Shown piece after piece: positions 52,239 through 61,101 of a stretch of DNA of 64,000 nt (its first letter is position 1; each line of letters opens with the position of its first letter). Below the pieces are notes generated by a model. The model searched no databases. It had not been told where the DNA came from and was given only the letters and a program-made list of their open reading frames with translations. A program made the translations under genes and the position numbers. Origin of the DNA: CAYULW01 sp964445815 (lineage in GTDB: Bacteria; Bacteroidota; Bacteroidia; Flavobacteriales_E; Vicingaceae); contig CAYULW010000004.1 of assembly GCA_964445815.1 (NCBI GenBank), positions 62,001-126,000 of the forward strand. The letters run 5' to 3'.

Positions 52239-54464
52239 TTATTCCTTAAAAATGATGCATCGGTACCGGTAACCTGACTTGGAGTTTAACTCAATGAGGT
52301 AGGCACCGGGGCTTAAATTTTCTAGATTCAGTTGCTCTAAGTTAGGGCTTTCTATACTTCTTATCAGTTGCCCATTAAGATGGTAAATGGCGGCATCTGA
52401 AACATTCAGATTTTTAATAAAAATCAAATCCTTAGTTGGATTGGGGTAGACAAGCACTTGTTCTTCCTGAATTTCTTTGGTATTTGTACTAAAATTGAGA
52501 AATATCCTGATGCTATCCGTAAATAAACAACCATGCTCGTCATAGGCATCGACAAAAATTAAATTGTGGCCTTGGTTCAAGTTGCCCTGATCAAATTGTA
52601 TCTGGTGCGTCGTATCTCCATTCGACCATTGCACATTTGAAAAACCTGTCGGTAAGTGAATGTTTAATGCCTGATTTACATAGAGCATTGTGTCCGGCCC
52701 CAAGTTGAATGAACTACTATAAGTTGCTACCTTATACTTAGAAAGTCTGGAATGGCAATCTCCGTTAAGGTTTTGGCCAAAATGATAAAACACACTGCCT
52801 ACAAAATTTCTAGGTGTATAAGTCGTGCCGAAAGTATGCGATACTCCACTTCCGCTTGGTATGCTTATTTTGGTGTTTCCGATACTTTGAGGACTGCCTG
52901 AAGCTCTATACGACAATCGGCTTGACGCATTAAGCAAGTGGAGATAAACACCTAAAGTATCACCCGTTGAAAGGTTGAGGTCCGGATAATCAAGACTGAG
53001 AAATTCTCCATTCTTAGTCACATTTATACTGTCCATGCCCCAAGAAGTCCATGCATTGGGCAATGCTTCGTAGCCTTTGTAAGTCCCGTTCCGGTAATAA
53101 GCCTGTACTTGTTGATTACCGGTGTCAAAGAATTTGACCGCTAAACTATCTATGGTGATACTGTCTAAAGCAATTATATCGAACATCATTCCATTCCAAT
53201 TGGTCGTAGAATTTGTATCCGTATCCAATTGATCCACGTAATGTAAAGGTCCCCTGACAAATCGGAAAAAGTATGTAGTGTCTTTAGCAGATTGAACACT
53301 TAATGTATCACCAATATGCATGAGATTCATGGCATTACTATCCGAATACCATAAAGTATGATCAGTTTGCAAGGAGGATTGCGCCATCAATAAAATGCTA
53401 TCGAATTCACACACCGTATCGAGTACATTACCGGATTGGGGCTGTCCCAATATATTAAACTGCAGATAAGTACTGCTATCGTTTGCCGGATTACTGTCCA
53501 ATGCATTAACTAAGAACTGAAGCCTGTAGCTTCCGGGGGAAGTCGTATTGAAATAAAAATGCAGTGTGTCTTCGGTACAAGAAGAAAGTGGGTTCCTCGT
53601 CACATTCGTAGTAAAGGGATGGGTCGAAGAAGACTGGATTTGAATATTTAAATTTTGAGCGCTTGTTGGACCTAAATTGGTGTAAATCATATCAAATTGC
53701 TGGGAAAGCTTTCCACATTTATCAAAATGGACTGCATTTATGGAAAGCGCAGCGAAATCGAGAACTGCATTGGTGTCCGCAAGTGCATTTGGAATAAGTT
53801 TCTGAATGACTCTTTGATTTAAGATGTTGTGGGCTGCATCATTCATGTGTACTCCATCTCCCGAATCAAATATGGCTTTAATTCCATTCGAAGTATCTGC
53901 AAAACCTGTCCAAAAATCAATGGCTTTTGTTCCAAAATAAGAAAAGATAGAATCTCGGGTTTGTGTTTGAATAAGTGTTGCTTGCGGCGAAAAATTACGA
54001 GGTTGTGTAGTACAAATCCATATGGGGACATTAGAAGAATCTGCAACTAACTTGAGTCGAATAAAATTGCTCATTTGTTCATTGACATCATAGCCAGAAG
54101 CGGCATCATTTGAAGGCATATTTACAATAATGGCATCCGGATTTAAGCGCAGAGCCTGACTAATGTTTCTGATTGAGTCGGTTGAAGGTCGCCCCGAAGG
54201 AGCAATGTAATTATCAGCTTGTATTCTATAAGTGTTATAACCACCTCTAGCTAAATTAGTCACTTGATTAGAGGGATTAATTGATAAAAGGTATTTTCTG
54301 TATCGGTTTACCCATGTGCTGTCAGAACTGCTAGGGCCAGCTCCTGCTGCAGTAGAGGAGCCTAATATCACAACATGTATGTTCTTGGCTTTTGCACAGG
54401 GATTAATTTGGGCATTAACAAGTACGCATAGCATTAGAAAGAGACAGCTCAAAAGTTGCTTCAT
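52239..54464 (-). CDS. secreted SGNH/GDSL hydrolase with T9SS sorting domain
   Basis: A 741-residue exported esterase-like protein. The signal peptide ends at LVNAQ (about 19). The SGNH hydrolase domain spans about 28-230: block I VVILGSSTAAGAGPSSSD (the GDS serine replaced by GSS), block II glycine LARGGYN, block III asparagine IVNMPSNDA, and block V GDGVHMND with Asp and His of the triad. Residues 240-650 are beta-rich (CARDB-like, Ig-like repeats with many Asn/Thr). The C-terminal 80 residues (VYPNPTKDLIFIKN...LSPGAYLIELNSKSG) are a T9SS type A sorting domain. It probably deacetylates or hydrolyses an extracellular polymer. Confidence 0.9.
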   Translation of the reverse strand: MKQLLSCLFLMLCVLVNAQINPCAKAKNIHVVILGSSTAAGAGPSSSDSTWVNRYRKYLLSINPSNQVTNLARGGYNTYRIQADNYIAPSGRPSTDSIRNISQALRLNPDAIIVNMPSNDAASGYDVNEQMSNFIRLKLVADSSNVPIWICTTQPRNFSPQATLIQTQTRDSIFSYFGTKAIDFWTGFADTSNGIKAIFDSGDGVHMNDAAHNILNQRVIQKLIPNALADTNAVLDFAALSINAVHFDKCGKLSQQFDMIYTNLGPTSAQNLNIQIQSSSTHPFTTNVTRNPLSSCTEDTLHFYFNTTSPGSYRLQFLVNALDSNPANDSSTYLQFNILGQPQSGNVLDTVCEFDSILLMAQSSLQTDHTLWYSDSNAMNLMHIGDTLSVQSAKDTTYFFRFVRGPLHYVDQLDTDTNSTTNWNGMMFDIIALDSITIDSLAVKFFDTGNQQVQAYYRNGTYKGYEALPNAWTSWGMDSINVTKNGEFLSLDYPDLNLSTGDTLGVYLHLLNASSRLSYRASGSPQSIGNTKISIPSGSGVSHTFGTTYTPRNFVGSVFYHFGQNLNGDCHSRLSKYKVATYSSSFNLGPDTMLYVNQALNIHLPTGFSNVQWSNGDTTHQIQFDQGNLNQGHNLIFVDAYDEHGCLFTDSIRIFLNFSTNTKEIQEEQVLVYPNPTKDLIFIKNLNVSDAAIYHLNGQLIRSIESPNLEQLNLENLSPGAYLIELNSKSGYRYRCIIFKE

Positions 54465-54547
54465 TGATTCAAAACTAATTAAATATTGAAAATGTTAAGA
54501 TCTGTTATGGCTTAAGACTTGAGCTATTCTTTGCTTAATTTTACACT

Positions 54548-54946
54548 GTGCAATTATTAAAACGCATATTTAACTCTCTGATCATTGCTCTTTTTCTTCT
54601 TGGAGCAATTGGAATCAATATAAATAAACATTACTGCAAAGGGCGTCTAGCTCAAGTCAGTTTGTGGCAAAACGATGATCCCTGTGCCGGGGAAGAACAT
54701 CATGGTAAAGCCTTTAAAAAGATGGATTGTTGCTCTAATGAGCAGATTAGTCTTGAATTTGAGGATGACTTCCAAAAAGAGAATTTTAAGAATCTGAATG
54801 TTCATGTGATCCAAAGTAAATCCTTTGATTTACGTTCTTTTGTTCTCCCTAAAGTTCTGCGTCAAAATTCTCAGACTGATAGGGCTCCGCCTGTAAGTAC
54901 TGTTGATATTTACTTAATGCAGAAAAAGTTGATTTTTTATGGATGA
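54548..54946 (+). CDS. HYC_CC_PP family protein
   Basis: A 132-residue exported protein of the family named for its three motifs, which are all visible: HYC (NKHYCKG, about 28), CC (MDCCSNEQ, about 60) and PP (DRAPPVSTVD, about 115). The start is GTG at 54548, followed by a signal peptide. Cysteine and histidine pairs suggest metal binding. It is divergent from the SGNH gene (83 bp) and followed by the HMA-domain gene after 55 bp. In other Bacteroidota this family likewise sits near HMA and TonB receptor genes, so a role in copper or heavy-metal handling is the best guess. Confidence 0.85.
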   Translation: MQLLKRIFNSLIIALFLLGAIGININKHYCKGRLAQVSLWQNDDPCAGEEHHGKAFKKMDCCSNEQISLEFEDDFQKENFKNLNVHVIQSKSFDLRSFVLPKVLRQNSQTDRAPPVSTVDIYLMQKKLIFYG

Positions 54947-54949
54947 TTG

Positions 54950-54993
54950 TTTTTAGTCTTTTAGACCAAATCTTAATCAATATTGACTAAAAA
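54950..54993. repeat. inverted repeat between HYC_CC_PP and HMA genes
   Basis: TTTTTAGTC (54950-54958) and GACTAAAAA (54985-54993) form perfect 9-bp arms with a 26-nt spacer, ending 9 bp before the HMA start. It could be an operator or a weak mRNA hairpin. Confidence 0.45.
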
Positions 54994-55001
54994 TTAAAAC
55001 C

Positions 55002-55349
55002 ATGAAAAATATAATTTCACTTATCTTAATGGTGTTGAGCATCACCTTAACTGCTCAGGATTCAAAGATCAAAAAAGAAAGCATTTTCGTTGATGGTGTT
55101 TGCGAGCAATGCAAAGAGAGAATAGAAAATGCAGCTTTGCGAACCAAAGGGGTGAAAACGGCAGAATGGGATAAGGTGTCCAAACAACTCACAGTCTTGT
55201 ACAATTCTGAAAAGACAGATATTGAGCAAATCAAAATGGCAGTAGCAGCAAAAGGGCATGATTCTGATACTCAGAAGTCCGACTCCACTTCCTATGCTAA
55301 ACTACCCGGTTGCTGTCGTTATCGTGACGGGGCGAATTGTGCCCATTAA
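55002..55349 (+). CDS. exported heavy-metal-associated (HMA) domain protein
   Basis: A 115-residue periplasmic metallochaperone-like protein. The signal peptide ends at LTAQ (about 19). The HMA ferredoxin-like fold has the metal-binding CEQC (about 34-37; the usual form is M/TxCxxC) with GVKTAEWDKVSKQLTVLYN strands. The C-terminus adds a Cys/His cluster GCCRYRDGANCAH, three cysteines and one histidine, not part of an ordinary HMA domain. It lies between the HYC_CC_PP gene and a TonB receptor (10 bp gap), so the three probably form a copper or metal operon. Confidence 0.9.
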   Translation: MKNIISLILMVLSITLTAQDSKIKKESIFVDGVCEQCKERIENAALRTKGVKTAEWDKVSKQLTVLYNSEKTDIEQIKMAVAAKGHDSDTQKSDSTSYAKLPGCCRYRDGANCAH

Positions 55350-55359
55350 ACCATAGGTC

Positions 55360-57609
55360 ATGAAATATATTTTTATTGTGCTTGTCATTTTTTTGCAAGC
55401 CAGTTTGATCTTTGGTCAGAATCATCTTTCTGGTGTTGTTTTAAGTGAAGATGAAAGGGGAAGATTAAGTCCGGTTGCTTTTGCTAATGTGTATTGGCAA
55501 AATACAAACATTGGCACTTCTACTGACTCAGTTGGTGTTTTTCATTTGGCCTTAAGTGAAGAGTCAAATCAATTGATTGTCAGTTTTGTGGGCTTCGAGT
55601 CCGATACGATAGAGGTTAAAAATTTCAGCCAATCTTTAACGATTCAATTGGAGAAAAGTAATGTGTTGGATGCTGTTGAAATTGAAGCAAGGCAACGTAC
55701 AAGTCAAATGTCTTTTATTAACCCCATTCAAACTGAACTCATTACAGAGCGTGAATTGTTCAAGGCGGCTTGTTGTAATCTTTCAGAGAGTTTTGAGACC
55801 AATCCTTCTGTGGATGTAAGTTATACAGATGCTGTTACAGGAACTAAACAGATCAACATGTTAGGTCTGGCAGGTAAATACACTATGATTAGCAGGGAAA
55901 ATATGCCTGGCATAAGAATGTTGGGAAACTCGTTTGGCTTGTCTTTTATTCCGGGGTCTTGGATCAGTTCCATACAGGTTTCAAAAGGGGCTGGTTCTGT
56001 GGTTAATGGATTTGAGTCAATGACGGGGCAGATCAATGTTGAACTAAAAAAGCCCGATGAGGGCGAGATGACTTTTTTGAACCTTTTTGCAAATCAATCC
56101 GGAAGAACAGAGTTGAATTTCGTCAGAACCGAGAAGGTGGCGGAACATCTTTCTACAACCTTGTTGATTCATGGCAATGTCAGACCCATAGAGCGGGATC
56201 AAAACAATGATGGTTTTAGAGATTTTCCTTTGCAAGAGCAGATCAATGTAATGAATAGATGGAAGTATGAAGGACCTAGTGGTTTGCGGGCACAATTTGG
56301 TATACATTATCTAGACGATTCGAGAGAGGGTGGACAATTAGAAGATGAGCGGAGAGACTTATCGTTTGGCGATTATAATGTAAATATAGACAACCAAAAA
56401 CTGGAAGCTTTTGCAAAAACCGGTATCATTTTTACCGATCAGAAGTACAAAAGCATGGGACTTCAATTGTCTGCGGTTCAGCATGAGCAAAGTGCAGAGA
56501 TCGGTTTAACAAATTATCAATCTGAGCAACGGAGTTTTTATGCCAATTACATTTATCAATCAATTATTAAAACAAGTAGCCACAAGTTTAAAACGGGCTT
56601 AAGTTTTCAGTTTGATCAATTGGAAGAGGAATTTAATGTGTTAAACTATTCAAGAAATGAAAGAGTGCCCGGCGTATTTTATGAATACACTTACAGTCCA
56701 AGCCCTAATCTGACTTTAGTGGCTGGTGTTCGGGGTGATCATAGCAATTACTTTGGAACTTTTATTACACCAAGGTTACATTTTAGGTGGGCAAGTTCAG
56801 AAACAACAGTTTTTAGAGTTTTGGCAGGAAGTGGAAGGAGAACCGCTAACCCCTTTGCAGAAAACTTATCTTATTTTGCCAGTGGTCGAAAGCTTATTCT
56901 TCAACCGGAACAGCTTAAGCACCCTTATGGGTTTGATCAAGAGGTCTCGACTAATATCGGTTTCAATCTGACTAAAGATTTTCGTCTGGATTATCGTGAT
57001 GGTTACCTCAGTGCAGATGTATACAGAACAGAGTTTCAAAATAGAGTAGTTATCGATTTAGACCAATCTTCCAATCAATTATGGATGTATAATTTGGATG
57101 GAGTATCTTATTCTAATGTTGGTCAAATAGAGCTCTCTTATGAACTCATCAAATTTTTGGATTTAAGAATGGCTTATCGTTACGTAGAGGCAGTTACAAA
57201 ATACAGGGATGCAGAACGCTTAAATCCATTTGTCCCAAAACATCGAGCCTTTGTTAATTTGGCCTATCAAACTCAAAAGAAGCTGAATGATGCTCAGTGG
57301 TTGTTTGATATGACCTGGCAATGGACGGGTATACAAAGGTTGCCTTCAACATCAGATAAGAGTTTAGCCAATCAGCGGGGAACCCAATCCAACAGTTTTT
57401 CGATGTTAAATGCTCAAGTCACTAGAAATTTCAATAAGACATGGGCAGTGTATGTTGGAATGGAGAACATCTTTAATTACAGGCAAAATAACCCGATCAT
57501 TGATGCGTCTAATCCTTTTGGAAATGAATTTGATGCTGCCATGGTTTGGGGGCCAATTTTTGGTCGAATGGTCTATGGTGGTTTGAGGTTCAAACTGGAA
57601 AAGGAATAA
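55360..57609 (+). CDS. TonB-dependent receptor, metal-associated module
   Basis: A 749-residue outer-membrane receptor. The signal peptide ends at SLIFGQ (20). A CarboxypepD_reg-like domain (22-105) precedes the plug domain with a distinctive double cysteine (FKAACCNLSESFETNPSVDVSYTDAVTG), then GLAGKYTMISRENMPGIRMLGNSFGLSFIPGSWISSIQVSKGAGSVVNGFESMTGQI, then the barrel ending in YGGLRFKLEKE. The Cys-Cys pair occurs in Bacteroidota receptors encoded with HMA genes. It probably imports or exchanges a metal or metallophore; copper is a guess from context. Confidence 0.92.
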   Translation: MKYIFIVLVIFLQASLIFGQNHLSGVVLSEDERGRLSPVAFANVYWQNTNIGTSTDSVGVFHLALSEESNQLIVSFVGFESDTIEVKNFSQSLTIQLEKSNVLDAVEIEARQRTSQMSFINPIQTELITERELFKAACCNLSESFETNPSVDVSYTDAVTGTKQINMLGLAGKYTMISRENMPGIRMLGNSFGLSFIPGSWISSIQVSKGAGSVVNGFESMTGQINVELKKPDEGEMTFLNLFANQSGRTELNFVRTEKVAEHLSTTLLIHGNVRPIERDQNNDGFRDFPLQEQINVMNRWKYEGPSGLRAQFGIHYLDDSREGGQLEDERRDLSFGDYNVNIDNQKLEAFAKTGIIFTDQKYKSMGLQLSAVQHEQSAEIGLTNYQSEQRSFYANYIYQSIIKTSSHKFKTGLSFQFDQLEEEFNVLNYSRNERVPGVFYEYTYSPSPNLTLVAGVRGDHSNYFGTFITPRLHFRWASSETTVFRVLAGSGRRTANPFAENLSYFASGRKLILQPEQLKHPYGFDQEVSTNIGFNLTKDFRLDYRDGYLSADVYRTEFQNRVVIDLDQSSNQLWMYNLDGVSYSNVGQIELSYELIKFLDLRMAYRYVEAVTKYRDAERLNPFVPKHRAFVNLAYQTQKKLNDAQWLFDMTWQWTGIQRLPSTSDKSLANQRGTQSNSFSMLNAQVTRNFNKTWAVYVGMENIFNYRQNNPIIDASNPFGNEFDAAMVWGPIFGRMVYGGLRFKLEKE

Positions 57610-57632
57610 ACAATTCTGTTTAACTTTAAGTC

Positions 57633-59135
57633 ATGCAAAAAGTCCTTAATGCATTTCAAATCAGGGAGGCAGATCAACATACTATTCTGCATGAACCCAT
57701 ATCGTCTATTGATTTAATGGAACGAGCTGCAAGTCGTGCATTTTTCAAGATAAAAGAGATCTTAAACCGGAGAGATGAAACTGAAGTTTCTGTGCTTTGT
57801 GGACCTGGTAATAATGGAGGAGATGGTCTGGTTATAGCAAGACTATTGAAAAATGATGGTTTTCAAGTTCGGGTTTATTTAGTTGATATCGGCTCGATAT
57901 TAAGTCCCGATTGCGCAACTAATCTGAAAAGGTTTGACGGGGAGGTCAACAACTTGGATGAAAGTAATTACAAAGAAATACAAGGGAAAGCATTCATCGA
58001 TGCACTTTTTGGTTCCGGTTTAAGTCGTCCCATTGAATCGTGGTTAGGTAAAATGGTGAAAAAGATCAATACAGATTCCGAATTGACCGTAGCTATTGAT
58101 GTGCCCTCCGGCTTGTTCTCAGAACAGAATTTTGTTCACAAGGATCAGGTCGTCATTCAGGCGCATCATACCATAAGCTTTCAACAAGCAAAGTTATGCT
58201 TGCTTTTTCCTGAAAATGAAACTTATGTGGGACAGTTTGACCTTGTTGATATTGGATTGAGTCAAGCTTTTATCGAGGAATTAGATTCTAATTATTTTCT
58301 TGTTGAAGAGAAGGACATCATTTCTCGAATAAAAGCAAGAAAAGCCTATTCACATAAAGGAACTTATGGTCATGCTTTACTGCTCGCTGGCTCTTATGGT
58401 AAGTTTGGTGCAGCAACTTTGGCTGCGCGTGCAGCTCTGAGATCAGGATTGGGTTTATTGACCATGGGTCTTCCAAAAACGGGAAATCGCATTTTGCAAA
58501 TTGCTGTGCCTGAAGCCATGACCATAGATGTGGGAGATCAATTCATGACATCAATTCCTACGTTAAATAAATATTCAGCCATTGGCATAGGACCTGGAAT
58601 CAGCGAAGAGGATGAGGTTAAACAAGCTCTAGGTACTTTACTAGAGAATCAAAGTTCTAGGCTTGTTTTAGATGCTGATGCGATTAACCTATTGGCAGCC
58701 AATAAAGATTTGTATCAACATTTACCTTCAGATTGCATCCTAACTCCTCATCCCGGTGAATTCAGGAGATTAGTTGGACAATGGAGCAATGACTACGAAA
58801 GATTACAGAAGCAAGTTGAATTTTCAAAAGAACATTCTGTGTATGTTGTTCTAAAAGGAAAGAATACTTCTGTTTCATGTCCGGACGGTAAAGTCTTTTT
58901 CAACCCCACAGGTAACTCCGGTATGGCAACAGGAGGGAGCGGTGATGTGCTAACCGGTATCATTACAGGTTTACTAGCTCAAGCGTATGATGCTTTGGAT
59001 GCGGCATTAATTGGAGTCTATGTACATGGATTGGCTGGAGATCTTGCTGCTGAAAAGAAGGGGCAAATTAGTATGATTGCTTCAGATATTATTGATCATT
59101 TGCCTCAGGCTTTTCTCAATTTATCTAATCGATAA
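57633..59135 (+). CDS. nnr: bifunctional NAD(P)H-hydrate epimerase / ADP-dependent dehydratase
   Basis: A 500-residue cytoplasmic repair enzyme for damaged NADH and NADPH. Residues 1-215 are the YjeF_N epimerase domain (VSVLCGPGNNGGDGLVIARLL; DALFGSGLSRP; AIDVPSG). Residues 225-498 are the dehydratase of the ribokinase-like carbohydrate kinase fold: KGTYGHALLLAGSYGKFGAATLAARAALRSGLGLL, LVLDADAIN, LTPHPGEFRRL and the catalytic GNSGMATGGSGDVLTGII. The fused form is standard in most bacteria. It follows the TonB receptor gene by 23 bp and overlaps the convergent tsaC-like gene by 11 bp. Confidence 0.96.
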   Translation: MQKVLNAFQIREADQHTILHEPISSIDLMERAASRAFFKIKEILNRRDETEVSVLCGPGNNGGDGLVIARLLKNDGFQVRVYLVDIGSILSPDCATNLKRFDGEVNNLDESNYKEIQGKAFIDALFGSGLSRPIESWLGKMVKKINTDSELTVAIDVPSGLFSEQNFVHKDQVVIQAHHTISFQQAKLCLLFPENETYVGQFDLVDIGLSQAFIEELDSNYFLVEEKDIISRIKARKAYSHKGTYGHALLLAGSYGKFGAATLAARAALRSGLGLLTMGLPKTGNRILQIAVPEAMTIDVGDQFMTSIPTLNKYSAIGIGPGISEEDEVKQALGTLLENQSSRLVLDADAINLLAANKDLYQHLPSDCILTPHPGEFRRLVGQWSNDYERLQKQVEFSKEHSVYVVLKGKNTSVSCPDGKVFFNPTGNSGMATGGSGDVLTGIITGLLAQAYDALDAALIGVYVHGLAGDLAAEKKGQISMIASDIIDHLPQAFLNLSNR

Positions 59136-59739
59136 GTTCACCAATTCCCTGACGGATAATTTCTACCTCGCCACTGCTTAAATCTACTACAGTAGAAGCT
59201 TCGTTATTGCCAAAACCTCCATCTATAACCATATCTACCTTGTCTTGGTAGCGTTCATAGATCAATTCAGGATCGGTGGTATATTCTATTATTTCATCGT
59301 CATCATGAACAGATGTAGAAATAATAGGGCGACCCAGTTTTTCTACAATGGCTCTACAAATGGCATTGTCAGGAATTCTAATTCCCAAGGTCTTCTTTTT
59401 GTTTTTGAAAAACTTAGCTACCACTCTGTTGGCAGGCAAGATAAAGGTAAATGGCCCGGGAAGGTTATGCTTGAGAATTTTAAAAATTCTACTGTCGAAT
59501 TGCTGTGTATATTCTGAGATGTGACTGAGGTCGTAAAAAACAAAAGAAAAGTTGGCTTTGTCAGCTTTCAGACCCTTAAGTCTTGCCACCTTTTCAATTG
59601 CCGATTTACTGTTAATATCACAACCTATAGCATAAACGGAATCAGTAGGGTAGATAATAACCCCGCCTTTGTCTAAGCAGTCTACAACTTTTTGTAAATC
59701 TTTTTGATTTGTATTGTCATTGTAGAGCTTTAAAAGCAT
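59125..59739 (-). CDS. L-threonylcarbamoyladenylate synthase (Sua5/YciO/YrdC family)
   Basis: A 204-residue YrdC-domain protein that makes threonylcarbamoyl-AMP for the t6A37 modification of ANN-decoding tRNAs. GGVIIYPTDSVYAIGCDINSKSAIEKVARLKG (about 25-56) holds the ATP/threonine binding segment (PTDTxYG variant, with SVYA), then PGPFTFILPA and LGIRIPD. It has only the YrdC domain and lacks the C-terminal Sua5 domain. The deviation PTDSVYAIG and the length also fit the YciO subfamily, so the precise role is somewhat uncertain. It overlaps the talC-like gene by 1 bp. Confidence 0.85.
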   Translation of the reverse strand: MLLKLYNDNTNQKDLQKVVDCLDKGGVIIYPTDSVYAIGCDINSKSAIEKVARLKGLKADKANFSFVFYDLSHISEYTQQFDSRIFKILKHNLPGPFTFILPANRVVAKFFKNKKKTLGIRIPDNAICRAIVEKLGRPIISTSVHDDDEIIEYTTDPELIYERYQDKVDMVIDGGFGNNEASTVVDLSSGEVEIIRQGIGELID

Positions 59740-60392
59740 TATTGGTTCTTTGCGTGGTCAGCTAGAAACTTCTCTAATCCGATATCAGTCAATGGATGGT
59801 TAAGCAAAGCTGTAATGGCACTTAGAGGACCTGTCATGATATCGGCTCCTATTTTTGCACAGTCTATGATGTGCATCGGGTGACGGATAGATGCTGCTAA
59901 AATTTCTGTGTCAAATAGGTAATTGTCATAAATCGTTCTGATCTCATGAATGAGGTTTAAGCCATCAGTAGAGACATCATCTAAACGACCTAAAAATGGA
60001 GAGATGTAAGTCGCCCCTGCTTTTGCTGCTAATATCGCCTGACCCGCACTAAAGATAAGCGTGCAATTTGTTCGTATGCCTTTACTAGAGAAATACTTAA
60101 TGGCTTTTACACCATCCTTAATCATCGGGACTTTAACCACAATTTGCTCATGCAGTGCCGCTAAAGCTTCTCCTTCTTTTATTATTCCTTCATAATCGGT
60201 AGAAATGACTTCAGCACTAACATCACCATCCACAAGCTTGCAGATATTTATATAATGTTGTTTTACATTGGCTTCGCCTTTTATGCCTTCTTTGGCCATT
60301 AAAGAAGGATTAGTAGTTACACCATCTAAAATGCCCAGATCCTGAGCTTCTTTTATCTGATCAAGGTTGGCGGTATCTATAAAAAATTTCAT
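59739..60392 (-). CDS. fsa: transaldolase-like / fructose-6-phosphate aldolase (TalC family)
   Basis: A 217-residue class I aldolase with a TIM barrel. MKFFIDTANLDQIKEAQDLGILDGVTTNPSLMAKEG is the characteristic start (Asp6 and the TTNPS loop), and VVKVPM carries the Schiff-base Lys87. FSAGQAILAAKAGATYISPFLGRLDD and DIMTGPLSAITALLNHPLTD complete the pattern. The short (about 215 residue) form matches the TalC/FSA group used as transaldolase or fructose-6-phosphate aldolase. A promoter TTG-N20-TACATTTG lies just upstream. It overlaps the tsaC-like gene by 1 bp. Confidence 0.95.
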   Translation of the reverse strand: MKFFIDTANLDQIKEAQDLGILDGVTTNPSLMAKEGIKGEANVKQHYINICKLVDGDVSAEVISTDYEGIIKEGEALAALHEQIVVKVPMIKDGVKAIKYFSSKGIRTNCTLIFSAGQAILAAKAGATYISPFLGRLDDVSTDGLNLIHEIRTIYDNYLFDTEILAASIRHPMHIIDCAKIGADIMTGPLSAITALLNHPLTDIGLEKFLADHAKNQ

Positions 60393-60412
60393 GCTTAATT
60401 ATTAGATTTTTG

Positions 60413-60443
60413 CAAATGTAAAAAGGGGAATGGGGATGGGCAA
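60413..60443 (-). promoter_or_regulatory. promoter of the fsa-tsaC operon
   Basis: On the minus strand TTG (60441-60443), a 20-bp spacer and TACATTTG (60413-60420) match the Bacteroidota promoter consensus. The -7 element is 20 bp before the fsa start. Confidence 0.7.
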
Positions 60444-60474
60444 AAAAAGAAATGAACAGCTTTTAATAAGTAGA

Positions 60475-60957
60475 CTATTCAGACTCAAAATCTAAACACA
60501 ATGAATTGATACAATACCTTAATCCGGTTGGGTTTGGTCCATCATCAAATACATGGCCTAAATGTGACCCGCAACTCTGACAGATGATTTCAATTCTATT
60601 CCAGCCGTATTTGTTATCTTCTTTTTCGATCACGCTGCTATCATTGTATACATCAAAAAAGCTTGGCCATCCGGTTCCTGATTTGAATTTGGTATCAGAA
60701 TGAAACAAGGGGTTTTGACAGGCTTTGCAAATAAAAAGTCCTTTTTCTTTCCAGTGGACATACTTTCCCGTAAATGGCTTTTCAGTGCCTTCTTCCCTTA
60801 AGATATGATATTCTTCTGGACTCAGTTGTTCTTTCCATTCTTCTTCCGTCTTATTGACTTTGTAGTTATAATTGCTTTGCGCTTCATTTTGTTGCGAGCA
60901 AGCATTCATGAATAAGAGGATAATAATACTTCCAAGAACTGATTTTAGTAGGTTCAT
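60475..60957 (-). CDS. msrB: peptide-methionine (R)-S-oxide reductase, lipoprotein
   Basis: A 160-residue MsrB that reduces the R-epimer of methionine sulfoxide. It carries a signal peptide with lipobox LFMNAC (Cys20), so it is exported and membrane-anchored, unlike the cytoplasmic MsrA here. Zinc ligands are Cys77/Cys80 (CKAC) and Cys126/Cys129 (CQSC); GTGWPSF and RYCINS with catalytic Cys149 are conserved. The recycling cysteine seen in some MsrBs is not evident apart from Cys154. It stands alone, 82 bp from the fsa start. Confidence 0.95.
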   Translation of the reverse strand: MNLLKSVLGSIIILLFMNACSQQNEAQSNYNYKVNKTEEEWKEQLSPEEYHILREEGTEKPFTGKYVHWKEKGLFICKACQNPLFHSDTKFKSGTGWPSFFDVYNDSSVIEKEDNKYGWNRIEIICQSCGSHLGHVFDDGPNPTGLRYCINSLCLDFESE

Positions 60958-61069
60958 CTTTAATGCTTAAATTGATGTTTCTATAAATTATTAATAACGC
61001 AAATTTGAAGAGTATGTTTAACTTAATTTGTCAATTAATGCTCAAATCTGCAGTTTAATTAGAGGATGG

Positions 61070-61095
61070 TATCTTTGGTCAAGAATAATTGACCA
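61070..61095 (+). promoter_or_regulatory. -7 element overlapping a short inverted repeat
   Basis: TATCTTTG (61070-61077, TAnnTTTG) overlaps TGGTCA...TGACCA (61076-61081 and 61090-61095), a 6-bp inverted repeat that ends 6 bp before the GTG start. It is an operator or leader hairpin candidate; no -33 TTG is seen. Confidence 0.4.
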
Positions 61096-61101
61096 GGGGA
61101 A

